DNA from: an uncultured Ulvibacter sp.
GTDB taxonomy: Bacteria; Bacteroidota; Bacteroidia; Flavobacteriales; Flavobacteriaceae
Direction: 5' to 3'
Length of the DNA: 64,000 bases
Assembly (NCBI GenBank): GCA_938083445.1
Contig: CALKCP010000011.1
Location: forward strand, 62,001 to 126,000
Below are positions 51,796 to 61,088 of this stretch, one piece after another (the stretch's first letter is position 1; every line of letters starts with the position of its first letter). A program made the position numbers and the translations under genes. The notes under the pieces are model-generated. The model saw only the letters and a program-made list of their open reading frames with translations. It had not been told where the DNA came from and ran no database searches.

Positions 51796-54744
51796 ATGAA
51801 AATGAAAAATCTACTCTCGATGAGTGCGATACTCATATCGAGTATTGTTTATGCACAGGAAACATATTCTCCTGAGCAAATTGTTACAGGAACCTTTATG
51901 GGTAAAACAGCAAGATTGGATGCAATGCCTCGCTACAATGCAAGTGAATCTGATGGAAAAATAGTGCCTACTATGATTTTAGATCAACGTTTTGAAGGTG
52001 CTGCTGCAACGCGTGTGAATACGATTCCTACTGTGATACATAATCTTCAAACGGAACCAGGAGGTATTGTAAGTATGCCAATTGAGCAAAATTTTAGCGG
52101 TGCAAATCAGAGTGAATCTGGCTACTTACCACCAGATCCAACAGGTGCAGTAGGTCCAAATCATTATGTACATTCGGTAAATTCAATAGTAAAGATTTTT
52201 AATAAGACGGGTAATTTACTTGTTGGTCCTGTTAATTTATCTACTTTTTTGGGGATTCCTTCTAATAATGGTGATCCTATTGTAATGTATGATCAATTAG
52301 CCGACAGATGGTTTGTTAGTGAATTTGGTAGTTTAGGTGCTGATTTAGGTTTGGCGATTGGAGTTTCTGAAACAAACGATCCAGCAGGTGCTTATAACGT
52401 TTGGCAATTTGACTTAGACGGATTTCCAGATTACCCTCATTACGGAATTTGGCATGATGGTTATTATGGGACCTCAAATTATTTTCCAAGTTCAGGACCA
52501 TCAACTACAAATGGTTTCGTTATGGACAGGGCAGCCATGTTAGCAGGTGAACCTGATCCTCAAATGGTGCTTTTTGACCTTCCGGGCGTTATCCCCAATC
52601 AATTAAATGTAAAGAGCGCCGAACCAGCACATCTTTTGGGTACAGATATTGACACTTCACTTCCTGGATATATAACCTATCTGCAGGATGATAATTGGTC
52701 TGCAGCGATTCCTTTCGATCATTTAAAGATCTGGGAAATTGAAATGGACTGGGTAAGCACAGCTAATTCTACTATTTCTGCGCCTCTAATAATACCTACC
52801 GATCCGTTTGATTCTAGCGAAGTATTTGGTAATGGTAATGGAGCAATTAAACAACCAGGAACAAGTCAAAGACTTTCAGGTCATGGAGGTATTATTTCAT
52901 TTGCAGCAAACTACAGGTCTTTCGCTTCTCATAATTCTTGGTTAATCACGTTCAATACATTTATTGATGCCGATGAAACGGGAGGAATACGTTGGATAGA
53001 ATTACGAAACGATGCAACAAATCCTTGGAGTATTTATCAGGAGGGAACGTATTCTATAGCAGATGGACATAGTCGCCTTATGAGTACTTCTGCAATGGAC
53101 GAGTTAGGTAATATAGCATTGGCTTATACAACTGCCAGCACTAACTTAGCTGTGTCACTTAGATATACTGGGCGTTTTGATGCAGATCCATTAGGTACGA
53201 TGACTATAGCCGAACAGACTATTATAGATGGACCAGGAGTAAGAACAAACACGAACAGGTATGGCGATTATTCCCAGATTACTATGGATCCAGATAATTT
53301 TACTTTTTGGTATACAGGAGATTACTTTTCCTCAAATAATTTTTGGAGGACTCGAGTTGCTTCTTGGAGAATTTTTGGGGCTGTTGCTAACGATACGGGT
53401 GTTGTTGCTATAAACTCTCCAGAAAATGGGGTTTTATCAAATGCTGAAAATGTTGAAGTTAGCATTAGAAACTTTAGCCCAGATCAACTTACAAATATTC
53501 CAATTGAACTAAGAGTTGATGGTAATCTTGTTGCAACTGAAACTTTTACAGGAACTATAAATTCTAACGAATTTGCAACCTATGAATTTGCGCAAACTGT
53601 CGATTTATCTAATGCCGGAGAAACCTATTCAATTGAAGCTAGAACAGCATTAGCGGGTGACGGTTATACACCCAATAATGATTTTACTAGAGACGTTACT
53701 CATTTATTAGCAAATGATGTAGGAATTTCAGTTATTGCTTCTCCACAAACAGGGCCTAGTTTAGCAGACGAAACTGTAACTGTAAAAGTAAAAAATTACG
53801 GAGCCAGCACACAATCTGGATTTAATATTCAGTATTCCGTTAATGGATCGACACCCGTTGTTGAGTCTTTTACTGGAAGTATTGAGAGCGAAGAAGAAGA
53901 AACGTTTAGTTTCTCTCAAACAGCAGATTTAAATACTGTTGGCACTTATTCTATTAGCGTAAGCACGCTTCTTTCAGGGGATCAATTGCCAGCGAACAAT
54001 GAATCTTCAATTGTTGTCGACAATTTATTATGTATGCCAGAATCTAATTGTTCGGTTGGACATGGATTTAGAGTTTTTGAAATTGGAGGAATTAATAATG
54101 CAACAGGCTGCGAAGGATATGGAGACTTTACAAATTTGATAGCGGTTTTAGAGCCAGGGAGCACTACGCCGTTAACAGTGACTTCAGATTATGGAAATCA
54201 GCGCATTAGTGTTTGGATTGACTTCAATGATGATTTGGATTTTACGACCGATGAGAGAGTTGTAGATAATTATGAATTCGCATCTGGTCAAACGGCTGGA
54301 TCGGTTACTGAAACTTTTGATTTGGTAGTGCCTGCTGGAGCTGCATTGGGTGAGCACCGAATGCGAGCAAGGTCCAGTGGTACTGGACCCATTTCGGATG
54401 ATGTTTGTGAAGAAATACTATTTGGTGAAACTGAAGACTATACAGCTAATATTGGTAATTTAGGTGTTAACGATAATGTTATTTCGAGTTCAGAACTTAA
54501 TGTTTTAACATTGCCAAACAATCAATTTGAAGTTTCTTTAATAACGGAATTTGAAGGGGGTGTTTATTTGGCGGTTTATAATACTCTAGGGCAAGAAATT
54601 GGCTTTAACAAAAGGGTGCCTTTTATCGATGGTGCTTTCAGATTGAATTTAGATATGTCTGCTATGTCAAGTGGAGTTTATCTTGTTCGGATGGGAGGCC
54701 AAGCGACTACATCATATAAAACGGCAAGAATTATTGTGAAATAA
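51796..54744 (+). CDS. Large T9SS surface protein with CARDB and GEVED domains (paralogue 1)
   Basis: A 982-residue protein with signal peptide MKMKNLLSMSAILISSIVYA. Residues about 90-520 form a propeller-like domain that begins PPDPTGAVGPNHYVHSVNSI and contains DPIVMYDQLADRWFVSEFGS. Two CARDB adhesion modules (about 525-640, 640-745), a GEVED domain (about 790-890: WIDFNDDLDFTTDERVVDNY, FGETEDYTANIG) and a T9SS type A tail (SSGVYLVRMG...ARIIVK) follow. It is homologous end to end to the gene at 57924. Function unknown; possibly adhesive. Confidence 0.9.
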   Translation: MKMKNLLSMSAILISSIVYAQETYSPEQIVTGTFMGKTARLDAMPRYNASESDGKIVPTMILDQRFEGAAATRVNTIPTVIHNLQTEPGGIVSMPIEQNFSGANQSESGYLPPDPTGAVGPNHYVHSVNSIVKIFNKTGNLLVGPVNLSTFLGIPSNNGDPIVMYDQLADRWFVSEFGSLGADLGLAIGVSETNDPAGAYNVWQFDLDGFPDYPHYGIWHDGYYGTSNYFPSSGPSTTNGFVMDRAAMLAGEPDPQMVLFDLPGVIPNQLNVKSAEPAHLLGTDIDTSLPGYITYLQDDNWSAAIPFDHLKIWEIEMDWVSTANSTISAPLIIPTDPFDSSEVFGNGNGAIKQPGTSQRLSGHGGIISFAANYRSFASHNSWLITFNTFIDADETGGIRWIELRNDATNPWSIYQEGTYSIADGHSRLMSTSAMDELGNIALAYTTASTNLAVSLRYTGRFDADPLGTMTIAEQTIIDGPGVRTNTNRYGDYSQITMDPDNFTFWYTGDYFSSNNFWRTRVASWRIFGAVANDTGVVAINSPENGVLSNAENVEVSIRNFSPDQLTNIPIELRVDGNLVATETFTGTINSNEFATYEFAQTVDLSNAGETYSIEARTALAGDGYTPNNDFTRDVTHLLANDVGISVIASPQTGPSLADETVTVKVKNYGASTQSGFNIQYSVNGSTPVVESFTGSIESEEEETFSFSQTADLNTVGTYSISVSTLLSGDQLPANNESSIVVDNLLCMPESNCSVGHGFRVFEIGGINNATGCEGYGDFTNLIAVLEPGSTTPLTVTSDYGNQRISVWIDFNDDLDFTTDERVVDNYEFASGQTAGSVTETFDLVVPAGAALGEHRMRARSSGTGPISDDVCEEILFGETEDYTANIGNLGVNDNVISSSELNVLTLPNNQFEVSLITEFEGGVYLAVYNTLGQEIGFNKRVPFIDGAFRLNLDMSAMSSGVYLVRMGGQATTSYKTARIIVK

Positions 54745-54764
54745 TTGTTCATGGATTTAGATTG

Positions 54765-54793
54765 AAAGAGCGGCCTTGTGCCGCTCTTTTTTA
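54765..54793 (+). terminator. Terminator of T9SS paralogue 1
   Basis: AAAGAGCGG and CCGCTCTTTTTT flank loop CCTTGTG. It closely resembles the terminator after the paralogue at 60866-60895, so the terminator was copied with the gene. Confidence 0.85.
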
Positions 54794-55002
54794 TTTTAAA
54801 GAATGAATCGTCATGGATATAAATGAACATTTCGAACATCATAAAATAGATCTATATCGCATCGCTAATGATCAATTTTAATCTTCTCTAAGAAAAACAC
54901 TGTATCTCAATAGTATATCAAACAGCCTGAAAATCTATAATATCAAGCCAGACCCAGCCATGCTATTGAAGAAAATATTATATTGTCTTAAATAAGAAAC
55001 GG

Positions 55003-55323
55003 ATGAAAATTTTATCTTTGATTACAATTACAACCATCCTGGTCGTTTCAGCATGTAAAAGCAAGGGTGGGGCTGTGGATGATAATAGCTGTAATTCTTG
55101 CGAAGATGCTATCATTAGAAATTATGGAGACCCTGCAATGGACGGATGTGGATGGGTCGTCGATGTTTCGTCGACCATTTATATGCCTAAAAATTTACTT
55201 CCCGAATTTTATACAGATAGTTTAGAAGTTAGCGTTACATATAATGTACTCGAGCGCGTTAATTGTGGATTGCTCAAGGATGCATATCCTGCTATTTTTA
55301 TAGAAGAAATTCAAAAAAAATAA
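55003..55323 (+). CDS. Small lipoprotein, function unknown
   Basis: A 106-residue protein with lipoprotein signal MKILSLITITTILVVSAC (lipobox VSAC). The mature part contains four cysteines (SCNSCEDA, DGCGW, VNCGLL) and a beta-rich segment (WVVDVSSTIYMPKNLLPEFY, LEVSVTYNVLERV). It lies between the large T9SS paralogue and the convergent metalloprotease, with a shared terminator. I do not recognise a family. Confidence 0.75.
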   Translation: MKILSLITITTILVVSACKSKGGAVDDNSCNSCEDAIIRNYGDPAMDGCGWVVDVSSTIYMPKNLLPEFYTDSLEVSVTYNVLERVNCGLLKDAYPAIFIEEIQKK

Positions 55324-55347
55324 TAGCAAGAAACTGTTCTTAAAATT

Positions 55348-55381
55348 AAAAGCCCTTCTCAATTATGAAAAGGGCTTTTTT
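55348..55381. terminator. Bidirectional terminator between the lipoprotein and protease genes
   Basis: AAAAGCCCTT and AAGGGCTTTTTT flank an 11-12 base loop, 25 bp after the lipoprotein stop and 20 bp before the end of the convergent protease gene. Confidence 0.85.
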
Positions 55382-55400
55382 ATTGTAATGTATGCTGTGT

Positions 55401-57479
55401 TTATTTTACGATTAGTTGTTTGACTATTTTACTCTGTGTTCCTTGAATAATTACAAAATAACTTGATTTAGATAGCTCTGAAATGTCAATGGATTGTTCA
55501 ACACCTATGTTTGATAGGTCAACGAATTTAATAAACCTTCCAGTCATGTCATAGATTGAGATAGATTCCAATTCTAAATTTTCAGGATTGCTTAAAAAGA
55601 TGGTTTCAATTGCTGGGTTGGGATATAAGGTAAGACTCGATAATATCGAATTATCTCCCAATCCTAAAACCTCTTCCACTGTAATTTCAAAAGAACAAGA
55701 AACGATGCTTCCATCATTCAATAATGCATTAACTGTAATTACATTTACACCTGCTGGTAATTGGGTTCCAACATTAGGGCTTTGAGAAGTTGCAGCTGGA
55801 AAGACACTACAAATGTCTGTGACAATACTTATTGCATCTTGATAATCTAAAAGTTCATAAAAGGTCCCCGTTGGAACACTTACCGTAAAATCTTCAGGAC
55901 AAGTAGTTACAATCGTTGAACCATCTAAAACCTCCACGAAACCAACACAGGTGCTTGTTAATCCATCGGTATCTGTAACTGTTAATGTTACATTATTGAA
56001 ACCAACGTCTTCACAATCGAAAGTGTCAATATCAATTGACATGGAAACTATTCCAACATTATCAAAACTTCCTCCATCAATATCTTGTACAGTAATAGAA
56101 GCCTCTCCGTTCGTATCTAAGGCAACTACATATGTTGATTTACACACCGCAACCGGAGGGTTGTCTATTACAATTGGATCTAAACAACTTCCAGCAGCTG
56201 CAATCTTATTAAGAATCACCGCAGTAGGTTGAGGCCCAAAACCTTGACTAAAATTAATTCCAACTCCTTGGAGATGACAGTAACTCATTATTGTTCCACC
56301 TATAGAAGGGTTTCCAGGTCGAGGACAACTACCTTCTGTTGCAGCACAACCATCAATGGCGGTATTGTTTCCGTTCCAAACACAGGCATGGGTATGATTG
56401 GAACCCATAAGATGTCCCATTTCATGAGAAATGACCATAACATTCCATGAGTATGTAGGGACACCAATTACAGCTAAATTTGCTAAGCCAGAATAACAAA
56501 CGTTACTATTACTGCACATACCATTGAGCCAAGCTATTCCGCCATAATTCTGTCTCTCAATTAAATGAGCTATATCTCCATTTAAATTTTGTTGGTTGCT
56601 ATTTACATTTGCTGTAAACGCATTTAATTGACTCAGAGAATTAGGGCCGGCAAAAGGATCTGGAGTAACCCATACCATCATACTAGATGTTCTTACCGAA
56701 ATACCGTCATTCGCGTAAAGCACATAACTTTGTGTGAAAATACCAGTTATAAAAACAATGGTATTTGCAAGATTGCTGCCAGTCGCATTGTATACAGACT
56801 GCCCAGATTCAATATATACGTCAATTTCATCTCCTGGTTCTTGTTCGGTGAGAGGTGGTGATAATTCTTCTTCCGTATAGCTTATACCATCGCCCTCAGT
56901 TGAACAGAATGTTCCTGGTGCGGTATTGTTTAAATCAGCATCTAAATAAATGATGTGATTTTTGTCTGAGTCTTCTAATTTACCTATGGTGTAATTGCCT
57001 TCTTCGTTAGCAATAAAACCACTAATCTGAGATTCGAAAACACTTATTGAAACAAGTGAATTAGGATTTCCTGCAATAACACCTCGATAGTGTTTTCCAA
57101 AGTCTACTTCATTCGTAATATCTCTTCCATTACTAGTCATAGCCTTAAAATTAGGCGAAAAAACTGCTACTTGAATTAAATCAAGTTCAATAGTTTGACC
57201 ATTCGATTTTAGAGGGATACTAAGATTTATTTGTTCTGGGTTTTGATCCAAAAGGTCATTGATCTTGTCTTGATTAATTGCGACAACAACGCCATTTTTT
57301 ACAGCTTCTGAATACTTTTCTGTAGCGCTTTTAATTTCTGAATCGAAGAGCTCAAATGATTGAAATTCTCCAGTAATAGCTTTTGCAGCAGTAATAGCTT
57401 TGGACACTTTACCAGTTCTATTTTCTTGCGCCAAAGTTAAAGCTGGTAGCAAAAGAACTAAAAAAATAATTTTTTTCAT
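55401..57479 (-). CDS. Secreted M12B-like zinc metalloprotease with T9SS sorting domain
   Basis: A 692-residue protease precursor with signal peptide MKKIIFLVLLLPALTLAQEN. A propeptide-like region (20-200) precedes the reprolysin-like domain with zinc motif HEMGHLMGSNH (352-362) and Met-turn GTIMSYCHL. Cysteines around it can form disulfides. Two Ig/HYR-like modules follow (about 440-600: VTVTDTDGLTSTCVGFVEVL, CPEDFTVSVPTGTF). A T9SS type A domain ends it (LYPNPAIETIFLSN, GRFIKFVDL, KQLIVK). It probably degrades extracellular proteins. Confidence 0.92.
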   Translation of the reverse strand: MKKIIFLVLLLPALTLAQENRTGKVSKAITAAKAITGEFQSFELFDSEIKSATEKYSEAVKNGVVVAINQDKINDLLDQNPEQINLSIPLKSNGQTIELDLIQVAVFSPNFKAMTSNGRDITNEVDFGKHYRGVIAGNPNSLVSISVFESQISGFIANEEGNYTIGKLEDSDKNHIIYLDADLNNTAPGTFCSTEGDGISYTEEELSPPLTEQEPGDEIDVYIESGQSVYNATGSNLANTIVFITGIFTQSYVLYANDGISVRTSSMMVWVTPDPFAGPNSLSQLNAFTANVNSNQQNLNGDIAHLIERQNYGGIAWLNGMCSNSNVCYSGLANLAVIGVPTYSWNVMVISHEMGHLMGSNHTHACVWNGNNTAIDGCAATEGSCPRPGNPSIGGTIMSYCHLQGVGINFSQGFGPQPTAVILNKIAAAGSCLDPIVIDNPPVAVCKSTYVVALDTNGEASITVQDIDGGSFDNVGIVSMSIDIDTFDCEDVGFNNVTLTVTDTDGLTSTCVGFVEVLDGSTIVTTCPEDFTVSVPTGTFYELLDYQDAISIVTDICSVFPAATSQSPNVGTQLPAGVNVITVNALLNDGSIVSCSFEITVEEVLGLGDNSILSSLTLYPNPAIETIFLSNPENLELESISIYDMTGRFIKFVDLSNIGVEQSIDISELSKSSYFVIIQGTQSKIVKQLIVK

Positions 57480-57664
57480 TGGAAATTTTTAGGATTAAAA
57501 ACGACAAATATAATGATTTATATGCACATTCTAATCTTTGAGAAACTGCTACAGTGTGAGCGAATCTTAGCAAAGAAACGTGGTTTATTATAAATGAAGG
57601 TGTTATCTATGGCAAAGGTGGTTTACCAAGTAATGGAACCTCCTAACTCTAATTAAGAATCAAA
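57480..57664. other. Intergenic region upstream of the protease gene
   Basis: AT-rich spacer between the minus-strand protease start and the paralogue remnant. It must hold the protease promoter, but no exact TAnnTTTG box is seen on that strand. Confidence 0.4.
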
Positions 57665-57812
57665 AGTAATACCGTTGCCAAACAATCAAATTGAAGTTTT
57701 TGTAAGATGATTGCTTTCATATTAAACGCAGGTATTGCAAGGAGGGATTGTCTTATTTGTATGGGTAGCTTCGGTGCCATTTAAATTGAAACAATAAAAT
57801 TATTGTGAAATA
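57665..57812 (+). pseudogene. Remnant of a third copy of the large T9SS protein
   Basis: The DNA GTTGCCAAACAATCAAATTG with GAAGTTTTT matches the region before the sorting domain of the gene ending at 54744 (TTGCCAAACAATCAATTTGA). After an internal deletion, GCAAGGAGGGATTGTCTTAT and AAATTATTGTGAAATAC match its last codons, with the stop TAA changed to TAC. Frames are broken. It lies directly before the second intact paralogue. Confidence 0.7.
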
Positions 57813-57923
57813 CGCTGTTTAACAGTTTCTGAAAGAAAAAGGAAATGCCTCATGGTTTTTTTTGGGTTGTTTATGTACGAGTTATGCAGTATATTGCGAG
57901 AGCTAAAAATTAAAAAAAAATCT
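57813..57923. promoter_or_regulatory. 5' region of T9SS paralogue 2 with candidate promoter
   Basis: TTG at 57867-57869, a 20-bp spacer and TATATTG (57890-57896) form a near-consensus promoter; one T of the -7 box is missing. The frame of the following gene is open upstream to 57852, but the signal peptide begins at 57924. Confidence 0.4.
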
Positions 57924-60845
57924 ATGAATTTAAAAACACTACTGCCCTTAGTCGCCATGATTGTTACATGTGTTCTAACAGCCCAAGAAGGAGAAGCTCC
58001 AACAACAATTATTGAAGGAACTTTTATTGGTAAAACAATTCCACTTCGTGATTTCCCAACCGTATCTGAAAATAATAGTACGGACCCAAAAGACATTATC
58101 ATTGTTCCTAACAACTTTCGAGCGAATGAAAAAGTAAATCAGAATGCATTGCCATTAGGTTTTGATCAAATCGCACAAACACAGGTTGGTCAAATCACTG
58201 CTCGTGCATTGGAACAAAATTTTATTGGTGCAACGAATACAGGCGCAACTCCTCCAGATCCAACAGGGGCTGTGGGACCAAATCACTATGTACATTCAGT
58301 GAATTCGATCGTGAGTATATTTGATAAAACAGGAGTATTACTTACAGGGCCCGTTGCTCTTGGAACGTTCTTAGGGATACCGTCGAATAGTGGTGACCCA
58401 ATTGTCATGTATGATCAATTGGCAGATCGCTATTTTGTGAGTGAGTTTGGATCGCTTAACAATTCACTAGCGATAGGAGTTTCAGAAACAAATGATCCTA
58501 CTGGAGCATATAATGTGTATCAATTTCCTTTTGATTCATTTCCAGACTATCCACATTATAGTATTTGGCATGATGGATACTATTTAACAGCAAATAAAGG
58601 AGGTCCTAACAAGGTATATGCAATAGAAAGAGATGTTATGCTTGCTGGGGGTGCTAGTCCGCAGATTATTGGATTTCCACTTCCAGGATTTGTTGGAAAC
58701 AGCAATACTGTATTAAGCCCTGAACCAGCGAATCTTTTAGGTACAACGTTTTCTGCAGATACACCGGCATATGTAACCTATCTTCAAGATGATGGTTGGG
58801 GTGGCGGTATAGCAAATGACCACTTAAAAATCTGGGAAATGGACATTGATTGGGTAACAGCTGCAAATTCTACAATTTCTTCGACTCCTTTAGAGGTGCC
58901 TACAGCCCCTTTCGATTCGGTATTTGCTCCTTTTGGTTCTGGTGACGTTGCCCAGCCGGGTACAAGTCAAAAAATCGATATGATTGGTGGAATAATTTCA
59001 TATGCAGCTAATTACAGAAATTTTGGAACGCACAATTCTTGGTTAATTACTTTTCTAACTGATGTTGATGGTAATGACCTAGGAGGAATTCGTTGGATAG
59101 AATTAAGAAATGACGCTACAAATGATTGGTCTATTTATCAGGAAGGTACCTATGCTCCAGCCGATGGTAATAGTCGTTTTATGGGAAGTGCTGCAATGGA
59201 TGCAGCAGGGAATATTGGTATGGCTTTTAATATTGCTAGTGCTACGATGCCAGCAGGAATTCGTTATACTGGAAGGTTTGCTGGAGATCCTTTAGGCGAA
59301 ATGACTATTGCAGAAGTTGAAATTATAGAAGGAGTTGGTGTTCAGACATTTAGCAATAGGTTTGGTGATTACTCTCACTTAACAATGGACCCGAATAATT
59401 TCACATTTTGGCATACTGCAGAATACTTTACAGCAAACAATCAATGGGCTTCTCGTGTAGCATCATTTTCTCTATCTGGAGGGTTTACGACTGATGTTGG
59501 TTCGAGTAACATTATTACGCCATCAAATGGTCTGCTAACGAACGCTGAGGTCGTTGAAATTAGTGTCCGTAATTTTGGTTCAGCTCCTCAATCTACTATT
59601 CCTTTAGAATTATGGTTGGATGGGAATTTAATGGCAACGGAGACGTTTACCGGAACCATTTCTGCTGGATCTATTGAGACATTTACTTTTGCTCAAACAT
59701 TAGATTTATCGACGCCAGGACAGACCTACTCGATTGAAGCAAGAACTGCATTAGCGAGTGATGAGTTTTCAGCAAATGATAGTGCAACTAAAGAAGTGAC
59801 TCATTTGTTAGCAAATGATGTAGGTGCATTAGAGATCACCAGTCCTGAAAGTGGTTCAGGTCTTGGTTTGGTTACGGTTTCAGTAAATATTAAAAACTTT
59901 GGAGCAACTGCTCAAACGGGTTTCGATGTTCAATATACAATAGATGGTGGTGCACCAGTAGTTGAGTCTTTTACCGCAACAATCAATTCGGAAGAAGAAG
60001 TGGTGTTTGATTTTGCAACTCAAGGTGATTTTTCTGCACTCGGTTCTTATACAATTGTTGTTTCAACGGCTCTGGCAGGGGATCAGGAAGCCTCTAATGA
60101 TGAAGCAACTGTAGTTGTAGAAAATGTAGTATGTCAGCCATCAATGAATTGTTCATTCGACGACGGGTTTCAATTGTTTTCGGTTACAGATATTAACAAT
60201 CCATCTGGTTGTGAAGGGTATGCAGATTTCACTGCTCAAGTTGCCAACTTAAGCCAGGGAAGTACAAATGAACTTACTATTACTACTGGTTACGGTGATC
60301 AATTTGTAAATGTTTGGATCGATTACAATGATGATTTTAACTATTCTGCTGATGAATTAGTTGTAGATAATTATGAAATTGCTAATGGACAGGCCGGAGG
60401 TACTTATACTGAAACTATTGATTTAGTTGTTCCTGCAGCGGCAACGCTAGGTTCTCATACAATGCGCGCTAAATCTAACTGGAATGCTCCAGTGCCAACT
60501 GATGCTTGTGAGGAAACTACCTATGGTGAAACGGAAGATTATACTGCTAATATTGGTGTTTTAGGGTTGAGTGATATTGCTATTAATAATTCTGAAATGG
60601 TAATAAGCTCGTCAGATAACAAGCAATTTGAGGTTCTATTAACATCGAGTTTGGACGAAACAATCTATGCAGGTATATACAATATGTTAGGTCAGCAATT
60701 GTCGGTTAAAACAACAAACAGAAATGATGCTAATGGATATAGATTTACGTTAGATATGTCTTCGGCAGCAAGCGGTGTCTATATTATTAAAGTTGGAACT
60801 CTCGGGTCAACTTCTTCAAAATCTGAAAGAATTATTGTAAAATAA
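57924..60845 (+). CDS. Large T9SS surface protein with CARDB and GEVED domains (paralogue 2)
   Basis: About 973 residues from 57924 (MNLKTLLPLVAMIVTCVLTA, signal peptide). Same architecture as the gene at 51796: propeller-like domain with PPDPTGAVGPNHYVHSVNSI and DPIVMYDQLADRYFVSEFGS, two CARDB modules (TTDVGSSNIITPSNGLLTNA, NDVGALEITSPESG), a GEVED domain (VWIDYNDDFNYSADELVVDN, YGETEDYTANIG) and a T9SS tail (SAASGVYIIKVGT, ERIIVK). Conserved over its length apart from the propeptide. Probable tandem duplicate with the protease and lipoprotein genes lying in between. Confidence 0.9.
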   Translation: MNLKTLLPLVAMIVTCVLTAQEGEAPTTIIEGTFIGKTIPLRDFPTVSENNSTDPKDIIIVPNNFRANEKVNQNALPLGFDQIAQTQVGQITARALEQNFIGATNTGATPPDPTGAVGPNHYVHSVNSIVSIFDKTGVLLTGPVALGTFLGIPSNSGDPIVMYDQLADRYFVSEFGSLNNSLAIGVSETNDPTGAYNVYQFPFDSFPDYPHYSIWHDGYYLTANKGGPNKVYAIERDVMLAGGASPQIIGFPLPGFVGNSNTVLSPEPANLLGTTFSADTPAYVTYLQDDGWGGGIANDHLKIWEMDIDWVTAANSTISSTPLEVPTAPFDSVFAPFGSGDVAQPGTSQKIDMIGGIISYAANYRNFGTHNSWLITFLTDVDGNDLGGIRWIELRNDATNDWSIYQEGTYAPADGNSRFMGSAAMDAAGNIGMAFNIASATMPAGIRYTGRFAGDPLGEMTIAEVEIIEGVGVQTFSNRFGDYSHLTMDPNNFTFWHTAEYFTANNQWASRVASFSLSGGFTTDVGSSNIITPSNGLLTNAEVVEISVRNFGSAPQSTIPLELWLDGNLMATETFTGTISAGSIETFTFAQTLDLSTPGQTYSIEARTALASDEFSANDSATKEVTHLLANDVGALEITSPESGSGLGLVTVSVNIKNFGATAQTGFDVQYTIDGGAPVVESFTATINSEEEVVFDFATQGDFSALGSYTIVVSTALAGDQEASNDEATVVVENVVCQPSMNCSFDDGFQLFSVTDINNPSGCEGYADFTAQVANLSQGSTNELTITTGYGDQFVNVWIDYNDDFNYSADELVVDNYEIANGQAGGTYTETIDLVVPAAATLGSHTMRAKSNWNAPVPTDACEETTYGETEDYTANIGVLGLSDIAINNSEMVISSSDNKQFEVLLTSSLDETIYAGIYNMLGQQLSVKTTNRNDANGYRFTLDMSSAASGVYIIKVGTLGSTSSKSERIIVK

Positions 60846-60865
60846 TTCAATCATATAGTATTTAG

Positions 60866-60895
60866 AAAAGAGCGGGCCTAGTCCGCTCTTTTTTT
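60866..60895 (+). terminator. Terminator of T9SS paralogue 2
   Basis: AAAAGAGCGG and CCGCTCTTTTTTT around GCCTAGT. Near-copy of the terminator at 54765-54793. Confidence 0.85.
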
Positions 60896-61053
60896 ATGCC
60901 TACTATTTAGTTGAATTCTCTGAGGATCTCTTCGTATGAAGTCTCTAGATTGGTATATAGAAGAAAGACCATTCGCTTTGCTCATTGAGAGAAAAAAGTG
61001 ACTGTGTTAGATGATGGAAGAAAATGAATCCTGGTAGGAGGTCATGCCTCTGA

Positions 61054-61077
61054 TGCCTCGATTTCTTCTCGAGGCAA
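61054..61077 (-). terminator. Possible weak terminator after the RsmB-like gene
   Basis: GCCTCGA and TCGAGGC form a stem with loop TTTCTTC, 11 bp after the stop of the minus-strand gene. No T run follows on that strand, so it may be only an RNA-stabilising hairpin. Confidence 0.35.
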
Positions 61078-61088
61078 ATCATTTAAAA

